Positions 1-8,335 of a DNA stretch of 64,000 bases are shown here, in pieces (position 1 is the stretch's first letter; each line of letters opens with the position of its first letter). Source of the DNA: Curvibacter sp. CHRR-16 (GTDB taxonomy: Bacteria; Pseudomonadota; Gammaproteobacteria; Burkholderiales; Burkholderiaceae_C); assembly GCF_018474005.1 (NCBI RefSeq), contig NZ_JAHCSH010000003.1, positions 548,028 through 612,027 on the forward strand. The letters run 5' to 3'. Both the position numbers and the translations under genes were made by a program. Under the pieces are notes generated by a model that did no database searches, had not been told where the DNA came from, and was given only the letters and a program-made list of their open reading frames with translations.

Positions 1-343
1 CCGTCTTGGTGGCTGCGGTGGCTTTTCGGGCGGGCAGCTCTGCGTAGACCAAGGGCTTGCCCTCGTTGGGCAGTTGCCGGGTGGCAAAGCCGCGTTTGGC
101 AAAGGCTTGCGTCAGCCAGTCGGCATTGCGCACAATGTCCGCGGCCTTGCTGGACTCGCTGGGCAGGGCCACAAATTGCAGGTATTCGGGAAAGCTGGTG
201 CGGGCAAATTGCTCCGCCGTGGCTTGCGTGAGCACGTGCTGGCTCCAAGCCAGTGGTGCGGCGCACAGCACGCCCAGTGCAGCGGCAGTGCGACGCCAAG
301 CCAAGCCCCGTATGGGGGCCGTCCGATTAAAAAACGGGTGCAT
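1..343 (-). CDS. M20-family metallopeptidase, N-terminal part only
   Basis: The gene runs off the left edge, so only about 114 N-terminal residues are present. They start with a signal peptide: a basic stretch with two arginines (WRRTAAAL), then a hydrophobic run ending near PLAWS. The mature part (PEYLQFVALPSESSKAADIV, then a segment on WLTQAFAKRGF) is the lid-like opening of secreted M20/M25/M40 peptidases, which hydrolyse dipeptides or acylated amino acids with two metal ions. No metal ligands are in view because they lie further along. ATG at 341-343 is chosen because the signal peptide starts there. Family assignment is by recognition of the N-terminus only. Confidence 0.6.
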   Translation of the reverse strand, partial: MHPFFNRTAPIRGLAWRRTAAALGVLCAAPLAWSQHVLTQATAEQFARTSFPEYLQFVALPSESSKAADIVRNADWLTQAFAKRGFATRQLPNEGKPLVYAELPARKATAATKT

Positions 344-436
344 GCGGTAAAAATCCTCTGGTTTGTCTGAAAGGCGCAAGCCTAGCAGGCAAAAAACAGG
401 CCAGCACCCGCAGCCCTGCGATGGAGCTGATGGAAA

Positions 437-1210
437 TTAATCCAAGCCCTTCTTGCCGGGAGCCCAATAGGCTTTGTTGTGGAACTGCCGCCCTTTGATA
501 CCCTGTCGGCCCAAAAACTGGCGGATGCGCTGAATGGAGCTGGCTTTGCCGCTGAGTACAAAGGACGCAGATGGATGGGTTTGCACCCAATCCAAAGCCA
601 GTTTTTCCACGGCAGACAGATGGGAGTCTTCGCCAGTGCGCTCAAGCACACGGGTTGTTTCCAAGCCCAGAGCCTGGATGACTTCCTGCGTGTCTTGCAG
701 CGACGTCACTTCCAGTGCCGCCAGCACAGGCCCTGCTGCTGGCTGAACGTGGCGCAGTGCGGCCACCAGCCCGATGGAGGTTTCATCCCCAAAAACGAAA
801 GCAGGAGAGTCAATCTTGGTCAGGTCAATAGAGCCACGCGGCCCGAAAAAGGTGCACTCATCGCCAGCACGCACCCGTCGCGCCCACTCGGCACCAGGGC
901 TTTCGCCATGCAAGTAGGCCAAGATGCGTGTGCTACCTTGTACCGGATCCCACTCCACTGGGGTGTAAGTGCGTTGTACCCAGCCGCCAAACTGCACCTG
1001 AATTTTGTCGCCCGGTGTCCATTGGACATCCTGCAGCGCTGCGCCTTGGATGGTGATCATCCTGAACTTGTCTCCCAGCGCTTCAACGGCAGTGACCTGT
1101 GCGGGGCGCATCAGGATTTTGTGCAAGACAGATTCGAACAAGCCTGTGCGCTTGTCCAACGATGGGGTGCTTTCGTCTGAGCGTGTTTGTGGTGCAGACA
1201 GATCCGTCAT
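437..1210 (-). CDS. siderophore-interacting protein (FAD/NAD(P)H ferric-chelate reductase)
   Basis: The 257-residue protein has the layout of the SIP/ViuB/YqjH family: an N-terminal FAD-binding barrel with the flavin motif RTYTP at residues 80-84, a glycine/proline-rich loop (GPRGS), and a C-terminal NAD(P)H-binding half opening with FVFGDETS and closing with a YWAPGKKG tail. These cytoplasmic reductases release iron from imported ferric siderophores by reducing it. Length is normal for the family. It lies in a same-strand run with a small membrane protein and an ECF sigma factor. ECF factors often control iron genes, but nothing here ties this one to iron. Confidence 0.85.
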   Translation of the reverse strand: MTDLSAPQTRSDESTPSLDKRTGLFESVLHKILMRPAQVTAVEALGDKFRMITIQGAALQDVQWTPGDKIQVQFGGWVQRTYTPVEWDPVQGSTRILAYLHGESPGAEWARRVRAGDECTFFGPRGSIDLTKIDSPAFVFGDETSIGLVAALRHVQPAAGPVLAALEVTSLQDTQEVIQALGLETTRVLERTGEDSHLSAVEKLALDWVQTHPSASFVLSGKASSIQRIRQFLGRQGIKGRQFHNKAYWAPGKKGLD

Positions 1211-1238
1211 AGGTGTTTCTCCGTGTAATGGGTGGTGT

Positions 1239-1583
1239 TCATTTCATACCGTGTGGCGCCGCTTCGGAGGAGCCAAACTGCCCACCCCAACGGCTTTGGA
1301 AGCGGCGCTTGAACAGCTCCCGCTCATCGTTTGTCATGCCTTGCCAGCGTTGGCGCATCTTGCCGCGCAAACCGCCGCCGCCCAGTAGCAGTTTGCTCAG
1401 CACAAACAAGCCCATGGCCTGCCAATAATCAATCGGCTTGACCCCCGCGAACACGGCAGGCATGAGCCAGTTCCACAGCAGCATGACCACTGCACTGACT
1501 ACAGCAAGCACCGCCACCAGTAGCACGCCCATGGCCAGCGCTTTGGTGGCGCGCCCCCGTCGATTGGCAATAAATGGTTTCAT
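1239..1583 (-). CDS. small membrane protein, unknown function
   Basis: A 114-residue protein with two predicted transmembrane helices: roughly residues 14-38 (alanine/valine/leucine-rich) and 56-70 (WQAMGLFVLSKLLLGGGG). A basic, tryptophan-rich cytoplasmic tail follows (MRQRWQGMTNDERELFKRRF). It starts 16 bp downstream of the ECF sigma factor stop, so the two are probably cotranscribed. This position is where membrane anti-sigma factors are often found, but the protein has no zinc-finger or anti-sigma motif that I recognise. Function not assigned. Confidence 0.7.
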   Translation of the reverse strand: MKPFIANRRGRATKALAMGVLLVAVLAVVSAVVMLLWNWLMPAVFAGVKPIDYWQAMGLFVLSKLLLGGGGLRGKMRQRWQGMTNDERELFKRRFQSRWGGQFGSSEAAPHGMK

Positions 1584-1599
1584 GGTTGGGTTTCCTTTG

Positions 1600-2151
1600 T
1601 TAGGTTAGTTCGTCGTAAAACGGTTGCAGTCGGTTTCTCAGATGCAGCACTGCGCGTCGTTTCCAGCCCAGCAGGGTGTTGACGTTGGTGCCGCTGTGTG
1701 TGGCCATGTCCTGAAAGCTCAGGCCTTCCAGTTCATGGCCTATGAACACGTCGCGCTCGTTGGGGGGTAATTCGTCCAAGGCGTTGGAGATGGCCTCTAG
1801 CAGCATCGCTCGCATGTAGGCGGCTTCGGGGCCACCATCGGGATCGGGCAAAGCTTCTTCAAGATAGAGATACTCAGCCTCGTCATCGTCTTGCCCCGAT
1901 GCATCCGACCATGACTCTTCGCGCTTTTTGCGGAAACGGTCGATGATGCGGTTGCGAGCCACCCGCGCCAGCCAAGCGCCCACTTGCTCAATCGGCTCGG
2001 GCAATGCCCACGCCTGCGTGAACTCGAACAGCACATCCTGCAAGATGTCTTCTGCATCGCCAGCATTGGGTACGCGCCGGCGAATAAAACCCAGCAACCG
2101 TGCACGTTCGCGCACGATGATGGCAGCAATGTCATCGGTGTGCGGGGTCAT
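1600..2151 (-). CDS. ECF-family RNA polymerase sigma factor
   Basis: From ATG at 2151 the product is 183 residues. Region 2 is clear (RLLGFIRRRVPNAGDAEDIL and WLARVARNRIIDRFRKKREE), followed by an acidic linker, then region 4 (LDELPPNERDVFIGHELEG, with helix-turn-helix SFQDMATHSGTNVNTLLGWK). This is a compact ECF sigma factor that redirects RNA polymerase to a small regulon. The frame stays open upstream with an ATG at 2190 and a GTG at 2247. I prefer 2151 because family members begin just before the DDIAAIIVRERARLL helix, but no start has a convincing ribosome site. It is divergent from pyrF. Confidence 0.85.
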   Translation of the reverse strand: MTPHTDDIAAIIVRERARLLGFIRRRVPNAGDAEDILQDVLFEFTQAWALPEPIEQVGAWLARVARNRIIDRFRKKREESWSDASGQDDDEAEYLYLEEALPDPDGGPEAAYMRAMLLEAISNALDELPPNERDVFIGHELEGLSFQDMATHSGTNVNTLLGWKRRAVLHLRNRLQPFYDELT

Positions 2152-2272
2152 CGGTCTATATAAGGCATGGGGATCGAGCGTCGTGTCCATAACTGTATAG
2201 ACGGATGGCGCGCCAAAATATTGTGGCAACGGATAAAAAAAATGCACAGCCCATGGTTGTTACCATTGCCTT

Positions 2273-3103
2273 ATGACATTTCTCGACCAACTCCACGCCG
2301 CCGAACGCCAAAATCAATCCCTGCTGTGCGTTGGCCTAGACCCCGAGCCCAGCCGCCTGCCCCTGTCCATGCGCGGCGATACCCACCGCCTGTACGACTT
2401 TTGCGCCGCCATCGTCGATGCCACGGCCGACTTGGTCATCGCCTTCAAGCCGCAAATCGCCTATTTCGCCGCTTGCGGTGCCGAAGCCCAGCTGGAAAAA
2501 CTGATGCGCCACATGCGTGCCGCAGCGCCCCATGTGCCCATCATTTTGGATGCCAAGCGTGGCGACATTGGCAGCACGGCCGAGCAGTACGCCAAAGAAG
2601 CCTTCGAGCGCTATGGGGCGGATGCCGTGACGCTCTCGCCCTTCATGGGTTGGGATTCGGTGGAGCCCTACTTGCGCTTTGAGGGCAAGGGCGCTTTCTT
2701 GCTCTGCCGCACCTCCAATCCCGGGGGGGACGATCTGCAAAGCCAAACCCTGCACAGCGTGCCCGGCCAGCCCAAGGTGTTTGAGCACGTGGCCAGCTTG
2801 GCCCAAGGCCCATGGAACCGCAACGGCCAACTCGGCCTGGTGGTGGGGGCGACGTACCCTGCTGAAATTGCCCGCGTGCGCGAACTGGCCCCCACGCTGC
2901 CGCTGCTCATTCCCGGCGTAGGCGCCCAAGGTGGTGACGCCGTGGCCACCGTGCGCGCAGGCTACACCCCTAATGGCCCCATCGTTGTCAACTCCTCCCG
3001 CGCCGTGCTCTACGCCAGCGCAGGCGAAGACTTCGCCGCTGCCGCCCGCAGCGTGGCACAAGCCACGCGGGAGCAGTTGGAGTTGGCCAAGGCGGCGGCC
3101 TGA
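2273..3103 (+). CDS. pyrF: orotidine 5'-phosphate decarboxylase
   Basis: Converts OMP to UMP, the last step of pyrimidine synthesis, in the cytoplasm. The 276-residue length and the sequence (LLCVGLDPEPSRLP near the N-terminus, catalytic DAKRGDIGST near residue 92, IPGVGAQGGD near 220, VNSSRAVLYA near 240) match the longer type-2 PyrF family rather than the 230-residue E. coli type. The catalytic Lys of DAKRGD is present. It is transcribed away from the ECF sigma gene and is probably monocistronic. Confidence 0.95.
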   Translation: MTFLDQLHAAERQNQSLLCVGLDPEPSRLPLSMRGDTHRLYDFCAAIVDATADLVIAFKPQIAYFAACGAEAQLEKLMRHMRAAAPHVPIILDAKRGDIGSTAEQYAKEAFERYGADAVTLSPFMGWDSVEPYLRFEGKGAFLLCRTSNPGGDDLQSQTLHSVPGQPKVFEHVASLAQGPWNRNGQLGLVVGATYPAEIARVRELAPTLPLLIPGVGAQGGDAVATVRAGYTPNGPIVVNSSRAVLYASAGEDFAAAARSVAQATREQLELAKAAA

Positions 3104-3202
3104 TTTTTCACGAGACACCTTAGCTCTGCACGCCTGACGGCCACGCCTTGCGCGTGGATCGGGCGTGACAAGGCCTCATGAAAACCCCAATAGAAAACGT
3201 AT

Positions 3203-3218
3203 GCGCAAACGTTTGCGC
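3203..3218. promoter_or_regulatory. LacI-type operator (perfect palindrome)
   Basis: GCGCAAACGTTTGCGC is a perfect 16-bp palindrome with the central CG step and AAAC/GTTT half-sites typical of LacI/PurR-family operators. It lies 50 bp upstream of the substrate-binding protein of the ribose-type operon, whose fourth gene is a LacI-family regulator. Autoregulation of the operon from this site is inferred. Confidence 0.75.
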
Positions 3219-3267
3219 GTGAGGCAAAATCCAAATTCCAACAACCATCAATGAGAAGGAGACATCA

Positions 3268-4212
3268 ATGACATTCACACGCCGTACCGTACAAACCGCT
3301 GCTGCTCTGGCCCTGCTGGGCGGCTTGGTGGCTCAGCCTGCATTGGCGCAAGAAAAGCCCAAGGTCGCGCTGATCATGAAGTCCTTGGCCAATGAGTTCT
3401 TCCGCACCATGGAAGACGGTGCCAAGGCCCACCAAAAAGCCCACGCCAAGGACTACACCTTGGTGACCAACGGCATCAAAGACGAAACCGACACCGCCGC
3501 ACAGATCAAGATGGTTGAGCAAATGGTGGCCCAAAAGGTGCAAGCCTTGGTAATCGCTCCTGCCGATTCCAAGGCCTTGGTGCCGGCCATCAAAGCCGCT
3601 ATCGACAAGGGCATCTTGGTGGTCAACATCGACAACCAACTGGACGCTGCCGCGCTTAAGGAAAAGTCCATCACCGTGCCGTTTGTGGGCCCTGACAACC
3701 GCGCTGGTGCGCGCTTGGTCGGTGATCATTTGGCCAAGACACTCAAGTCCGGTGACAAGGTGGGCATCATCGAAGGCGTGTCCACCACGTTCAACGCGCA
3801 GCAGCGCACCTTGGGCTACCAAGACGCGATGAAAGCCGCTGGCATCACCGTGGTGGGTGTGCAGTCGGGCCAATGGGAAATCGACAAGGGCAACACCGTG
3901 GCCGCTGGCATGCTGCGTGAGCACCCCGACCTGAAGGCGCTGCTGGCTGGCAACGACAACATGGCCCTGGGCGCTGTAGCCGCCGTCAAGGCTGCTGGCA
4001 AGGCCGGCAAAGTGGCCGTGGTGGGCTACGACAACATCTCCGCCATCAAGCCCATGCTGGCCGATGGCCGCGTGTTGGCCACGGCTGACCAGTATGGTGA
4101 CAAGCAAGCCGTGTTCGGCATCGAAACCGTGCTCAAGGCCTTGGCCGAGAAGAAAAAGCAAGCCGACATGCCTGCTCTGATCAAGACCGACGTGGTTTTG
4201 GTGACCAAGTAA
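3268..4212 (+). CDS. rbsB: ribose-type sugar ABC transporter, periplasmic binding protein
   Basis: A 314-residue periplasmic binding protein of the RbsB/Peripla_BP_4 type. Residues 1-27 are a Sec signal peptide (hydrophobic core LALLGGLVAQ, cleavage after ALA). The mature protein opens KVALIMKSLANEFFRTMEDG and contains the family features PADSKALVPAIK, VVNIDNQLD and a late VVGYDNI. It delivers the sugar to the RbsC permease. A GAAGGAG ribosome site precedes ATG 3268. The sugar is likely ribose because rbsD closes the operon, though other pentoses or hexoses are possible. Confidence 0.88.
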   Translation: MTFTRRTVQTAAALALLGGLVAQPALAQEKPKVALIMKSLANEFFRTMEDGAKAHQKAHAKDYTLVTNGIKDETDTAAQIKMVEQMVAQKVQALVIAPADSKALVPAIKAAIDKGILVVNIDNQLDAAALKEKSITVPFVGPDNRAGARLVGDHLAKTLKSGDKVGIIEGVSTTFNAQQRTLGYQDAMKAAGITVVGVQSGQWEIDKGNTVAAGMLREHPDLKALLAGNDNMALGAVAAVKAAGKAGKVAVVGYDNISAIKPMLADGRVLATADQYGDKQAVFGIETVLKALAEKKKQADMPALIKTDVVLVTK

Positions 4213-4221
4213 TCCACCCCC

Positions 4222-4248
4222 ACCAAGGCCCTCGCAAGAGGGCTTGGT
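4222..4248 (+). promoter_or_regulatory. intercistronic hairpin after the binding-protein gene
   Basis: An 11-bp stem with one bulged base (ACCAAG, bulge G, CCCTC pairing with GAGGG CTTGGT) around a GCAA tetraloop, with no T-run. Such a hairpin between binding protein and ATPase genes typically protects the upstream mRNA and raises the binding protein dose over the membrane components. The function is inferred from position. Confidence 0.55.
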
Positions 4249-4263
4249 TAGACAGCCGTGCTT

Positions 4264-5829
4264 ATGACTCGCGCCGATTCTTCTCCCTCCACCGCTGCGC
4301 TGCGCATGCAGCTCGCGGGCATAGGCAAGACCTATGCAGGCCCCGTGTTGGCCGATGTTTCCTTGTCCTTGCAGGCGGGCCAAGTGCTGGCCCTGACAGG
4401 AGAGAACGGAGCGGGCAAAAGCACGCTGTCCAAAATCATTTGTGGCTTGGTCAGTCCCTCCAGCGGCAGCATGCTGCTCGATGGTCAAGCCTTTGCCCCC
4501 ACCTCGCGCCGCGATGCCGAAGCGCAAGGTGTGCGCATGGTCATGCAGGAGTTGGGCCTCATTCCCACCCTGAGTGTGGCCGAAAACCTGTTGCTAGACC
4601 GGCTGCCCCACCGCGCTGGCTGGCTCAAGGACAAAGAGCTGCGCGCCTTGGCGCAAGCCCAGCTCGACAAAATGGGCATCCACGACATTGACCCTGCCAC
4701 TCCCGTGGGGCAGCTGGGCATTGGTCAGCAGCAAATGGTGGAGATCGCCCGCAACCTGCAAGACTCCACGCGGGTGCTCATTCTGGATGAGCCCACCGCC
4801 ATGCTCACTGCCCGTGAGACCGAGCACTTGTTCGCCCAGATCGCCCTGCTCAAGCAGCGCGGCGTGGCGCTTATTTATGTTTCGCACCGCCTTGAAGAGC
4901 TACAGCGCATTGCCGACCAAGTGGCCGTCTTGCGCGACGGTTTGCTGGTCGATGTGCGTCCCATGGCGGGTGTGCAAGAGGCCGAACTGGTCGAGCGCAT
5001 GGTGGGCCACCACGTGCACGAAGACTTGCAGCGCCCCATACGTCCCGCAGGCCCTGTGCTGCTGCGCGCCCATGGCATTGGCCGTGGCAAAGCGGTGCAA
5101 GGCGTAGATTTGGAACTGCGTGCTGGCCAAATCATGGGCATAGCCGGGTTGGTCGGCGCAGGTCGTACCGAGTGCATACGCCTTTTGTATGGCGCCGACC
5201 GCATGGACAGTGGCAAGCTGGAGGTGTTCACCCAAGCCAGCCAGCGGCACGGTTTGCGCGGCCCGTGGCGCTCCCCTATGCAAGCCATGCGCGCAGGCAT
5301 CGGTCTGGTGACTGAAGACCGCAAATCCCAGGGTTTGCTGCTACCCCAGTCCATCCGTGTCAACATGACCCTGTCGGACGTACCCGCCATCGCCCGCGCA
5401 GGCTGGCTGCGCAGTGCCCATGAGCATGGCGTGGCCCGCAGCCTGATTGAGCGTCTGCGTGTGCGCTCGCACAGCGAGGAGCAACCTGTCTCCACCCTGA
5501 GTGGCGGCAATCAGCAAAAAGTGGTGCTGGCCCGCTGGCTGCACCGCGAATGCGAGGTGCTGCTGCTGGACGAACCCACCCGTGGCGTAGACGTTGGCGC
5601 CCGCGCCGAAATCTACGCTGAACTCGAACAAATGGCTGCTGCAGGCAAAGCCCTGCTGGTGGTCTCTAGTGACTTGCGCGAACTGCTGGCCCTGTGCGAC
5701 CGCATCGGCGTCATGCACGCAGGTCGCTTGGTGCAAACCTTTGAGCGTGGTGCTTGGAGTGAGCAAGCCATCTTGGCTGCCGCTTTTGGTGAAAGCACCC
5801 AACCCAACCCCACAACCCAGACACTATGA
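4264..5829 (+). CDS. rbsA: ribose-type sugar ABC transporter, double ATPase
   Basis: About 521 residues with two ABC cassettes in tandem, as in RbsA/XylG/AraG. Cassette 1 has a normal Walker A (GENGAGKST, about residue 46) and Walker B (VLILDEPTAML). Cassette 2 has a degenerate Walker A (GLVGAGRTE), signature LSGGNQQKVVLARW and Walker B (VLLLDEPTRGVDVGA). This asymmetry is usual for the family. It powers sugar import through RbsC. ATG 4264 is used; an in-frame GTG lies two codons earlier at 4258. Its stop overlaps the rbsC start by 4 bp. Confidence 0.92.
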   Translation: MTRADSSPSTAALRMQLAGIGKTYAGPVLADVSLSLQAGQVLALTGENGAGKSTLSKIICGLVSPSSGSMLLDGQAFAPTSRRDAEAQGVRMVMQELGLIPTLSVAENLLLDRLPHRAGWLKDKELRALAQAQLDKMGIHDIDPATPVGQLGIGQQQMVEIARNLQDSTRVLILDEPTAMLTARETEHLFAQIALLKQRGVALIYVSHRLEELQRIADQVAVLRDGLLVDVRPMAGVQEAELVERMVGHHVHEDLQRPIRPAGPVLLRAHGIGRGKAVQGVDLELRAGQIMGIAGLVGAGRTECIRLLYGADRMDSGKLEVFTQASQRHGLRGPWRSPMQAMRAGIGLVTEDRKSQGLLLPQSIRVNMTLSDVPAIARAGWLRSAHEHGVARSLIERLRVRSHSEEQPVSTLSGGNQQKVVLARWLHRECEVLLLDEPTRGVDVGARAEIYAELEQMAAAGKALLVVSSDLRELLALCDRIGVMHAGRLVQTFERGAWSEQAILAAAFGESTQPNPTTQTL

Positions 5830-6818
5830 GCACACCTGCAACGTCCTCTAGCCTGGCCAAGTCCTACGGCAACAACTCTTGGAGCACCTACATCGGCTTG
5901 GGGGTGGTTTTGCTGTCCATGGTGGCCCTGTTCAGTTTCTTGAGCGAATATTTCTTCACGCTGGAAACCTTTGTCACCATCGCCAACGAAATTCCCGCTC
6001 TCACCGTCATGGCCGTGGGCATGACCTTTGTGCTCGTCATCGCAGGCATCGACTTGTCGGTCGGCTCCGTGTTGGCTCTGAGCGCCGCCATGACGGCAGC
6101 GGCCATCTTGCAGTGGCACTGGGGCGTGCTGCCCGCCACCTTGCTGGGCTTGGTTACAGGCTTGGTGTGCGGCTCCATCACCGGGGCTGTGTCGGTGGCG
6201 TGGCGTTTGCCCAGTTTCATCGTGTCGTTGGGCATGCTCGAAGCGGTGCGCGGTGCCGCGTACTTGGTAACGGACTCGCGCACCCAGTACGTGGGTGGTG
6301 CCATGTCTACCCTGGCCGCCCCATGGATTGGTGGCGTGTCTGTGGCGTTTGTGCTGGCTTTGGCCTTGGTGGTGGCGGGGCAGTTGGTGCTCACCCGCAC
6401 CGTGTTGGGCCGCTACGTGGTGGGTATTGGCACCAACGAAGAAGCCATGCGCTTGGCCGGGATCGATCCTCGCCCAGTGCGCATCATGGTGTTTGCGGCC
6501 ACGGGCTTTTTGGCCGCGCTGGCGGGCATGATGCAGTCGGCCCGCCTTGAGGCAGCAGACCCCAACGCAGGCATCGGCATCGAGCTGCAAGTCATTGCCG
6601 CCGTGGTCATTGGTGGCACCAGCCTCATGGGCGGTCGCGGTTCGGTCATCAACACCTTCTTTGGCGTGCTCATCATTGCTGTGCTGGAGGCGGGCTTGGC
6701 CCAGATTGGTGCCAGCGAACCGGTCAAGCGCATCGTGACGGGTGCAGTCATCGTAGTGGCCGTGGTCATTGACACCCTGCGCCAGCGCCGCGCCGAGCGC
6801 CGCCTAGGCCAGCACTGA
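5826..6818 (+). CDS. rbsC: ribose-type sugar ABC transporter, permease
   Basis: A 330-residue integral membrane protein of the RbsC/BPD_transp_2 family with about eight to ten hydrophobic helices. Diagnostic segments are the early VIAGIDLSVGSVLALS loop and the late cytoplasmic ATPase-contact region around GTNEEAMRLAGID, followed by VVIGGTSLMGGRGSV. It forms the sugar channel. ATG overlaps the rbsA stop (ATGA), implying translational coupling. Confidence 0.92.
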   Translation: MSTPATSSSLAKSYGNNSWSTYIGLGVVLLSMVALFSFLSEYFFTLETFVTIANEIPALTVMAVGMTFVLVIAGIDLSVGSVLALSAAMTAAAILQWHWGVLPATLLGLVTGLVCGSITGAVSVAWRLPSFIVSLGMLEAVRGAAYLVTDSRTQYVGGAMSTLAAPWIGGVSVAFVLALALVVAGQLVLTRTVLGRYVVGIGTNEEAMRLAGIDPRPVRIMVFAATGFLAALAGMMQSARLEAADPNAGIGIELQVIAAVVIGGTSLMGGRGSVINTFFGVLIIAVLEAGLAQIGASEPVKRIVTGAVIVVAVVIDTLRQRRAERRLGQH

Positions 6819-6842
6819 GTAGCGGCCTGCTACCCTCGGCGC

Positions 6843-7856
6843 ATGGCCACTATCAAAGACGTCGCATTGCAGGCTGGGGTATCGGTCACCACGGTGTCGC
6901 ACGTGGTGAACAAAACCCGCCACGTCAGCCCCGAGGCGCTGCAGCGTGTGGAGCGCGCTATCCGCGACTTGGGCTATGTGCCCAGCGCCGTGGCCCGCAG
7001 CCTCAAGCGCAACAGCACCCACACGCTGGGCATGCTCATCCCCAACAGCTCCAACCCCTACTTTGCCGAGATCGTGCGTGCTGTAGAGGATCGCTGCTTT
7101 GGCGCGGGTTACGCCCTGGTGCTGTGCAATACCGACGACGAACCGCACCGCCAACACATCTACCTGCAGGTGCTGGCTGAGCGGCGCATAGACGGGCTCA
7201 TCGTCATCTCCACCGGGGATGACCAAGACCTCATCACCATGCTGCACGGCATGACCATCCCTACCGTGGTGGTAGACCGCGAGATACCCGATCCGACTGG
7301 AGACCAAATTGGCGCCGACCAACTGCACGGTGCTTTGCTCGCCGTGCGCCACTTGGTCTCGCTGGGGCATAGACACATCGCCTGCATAGGCGGGCCTGAA
7401 GGCTTGGCCCCCAGCCAGCAGCGCATAGCCGGTTGGCAGCAAGCACTGGCCGAAGCGGGCGTCAATGCGGCGGCAGACCAGCTCTGGCGTGGCAACTTCA
7501 GCGCCCAAGGCGGCTACGAAGCCATGCATGCCATCTTGCGCTCGCAGCAGCGCCCCAGTGCGGTGTTTGCGTGCAACGACCTCATGGCCATAGGTGCACT
7601 GCGCGCCGCCCATGAGATAGGCCTGCGCGTGCCCGATGAACTGTCCATCGTCGGCTTTGACGACATCGAGCTGGCCAACTTTTGCTCCCCACCGCTGACC
7701 ACTGTGTCCCAACCCAAGCAGCGCATAGGCGCGTTGGCGGTGGACATGCTGCTAGAGCGCGTCAAAGGCCGCCGCCAAGCCGTGCGCAAGGTGCTGCTGC
7801 ATCCCGAGCTGCACGTGCGCGCCTCCACTGCCCCCAATTCCATCCATTTGCCATGA
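6843..7856 (+). CDS. LacI-family sugar-responsive repressor
   Basis: A 337-residue repressor. Residues 2-24 are the LacI helix-turn-helix (TIKDVALQAGVSVTTVSHVV), followed by the hinge helix (GYVPSAVARSLK) and a periplasmic-binding-protein-like ligand domain (IVFDDIELANF-type signature near residue 275). It lies 24 bp after rbsC, and its stop overlaps the start of rbsD. It is the obvious candidate to bind the palindrome at 3203-3218 and release it when sugar is bound, in the manner of RbsR. No ligand-specific residue was checked. Confidence 0.9.
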   Translation: MATIKDVALQAGVSVTTVSHVVNKTRHVSPEALQRVERAIRDLGYVPSAVARSLKRNSTHTLGMLIPNSSNPYFAEIVRAVEDRCFGAGYALVLCNTDDEPHRQHIYLQVLAERRIDGLIVISTGDDQDLITMLHGMTIPTVVVDREIPDPTGDQIGADQLHGALLAVRHLVSLGHRHIACIGGPEGLAPSQQRIAGWQQALAEAGVNAAADQLWRGNFSAQGGYEAMHAILRSQQRPSAVFACNDLMAIGALRAAHEIGLRVPDELSIVGFDDIELANFCSPPLTTVSQPKQRIGALAVDMLLERVKGRRQAVRKVLLHPELHVRASTAPNSIHLP

Positions 7857-8248
7857 AACGCTCCCCTTTGCTGCACGCCGACATCTCGTACCTCATCGCC
7901 ACCCTGGGCCATGGGGACACCATCGTCATTGGCGATGCCGGGCTGCCCATACCAACCGGGCCACAACGCATAGATTTGGCCGTGCTGCGTGGCGTGCCCA
8001 CGCTGGCGCAAACCCTGCAAGCCGTGTTGAGCGAGATGGTTGTCGAGGGCAGCGTGATAGCCCAAGAAGCCCCGCTGGCCGCCAACGGCCTGCCCGCGTG
8101 GTACCCCACCGAACTGGCCGGCGTGCGGCCCCAGACCGTGAGCCACGAGGAGTTCAAGCGCTTGACGCAAAGTGCCCGCGCCATCATCCGCACCGGCGAA
8201 TGCACGCCCTACGCGAACATCATCTTGCGGGCGGGGGTGGCGTTTTAG
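7853..8248 (+). CDS. rbsD: D-ribose pyranase
   Basis: A 131-residue RbsD/FucU-family mutarotase that interconverts the pyranose and furanose forms of ribose so that the sugar can be phosphorylated. Visible features are the N-terminal HADISYLIATLGHGDTIVIG with the conserved His/Asp, and the C-terminal IIRTGECTPYANIIL. The in-frame reading extends upstream into lacI, but ATG 7853, overlapping the lacI stop, gives exactly the family length. It is the main argument that the operon handles ribose. No ribokinase gene is in the operon. Confidence 0.9.
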   Translation: MKRSPLLHADISYLIATLGHGDTIVIGDAGLPIPTGPQRIDLAVLRGVPTLAQTLQAVLSEMVVEGSVIAQEAPLAANGLPAWYPTELAGVRPQTVSHEEFKRLTQSARAIIRTGECTPYANIILRAGVAF

Positions 8249-8261
8249 TGGGCTAATCGAT

Positions 8262-8335
8262 TTTGTTTGGATTGCTATCAATTTGATGGCTGTCACAGCT
8301 TATCCCACGGGCTCTACAGGCCAAAAACCCTAGAG
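8262..8335. repeat. degenerate short interspersed repeat (copy A)
   Basis: The sequence around TGCTATCAATTTGATGGCTG, a CAGCTTATCCCACGGGCTC segment and CAGGCC-AAAAA resembles a copy found reverse-complemented inside thiL (50150-50200), and more distantly one inside putA (45858-45905). Here it lies between rbsD and the DUF779 gene and overlaps the 3' end of the latter. The relationship was judged by eye. Confidence 0.5.

Noticed and set aside
3265..4527. 420-codon minus-strand frame opposite rbsB
   Set aside because: Shadow of the GC-biased third codon position. It has Gly/His-rich content and no family.
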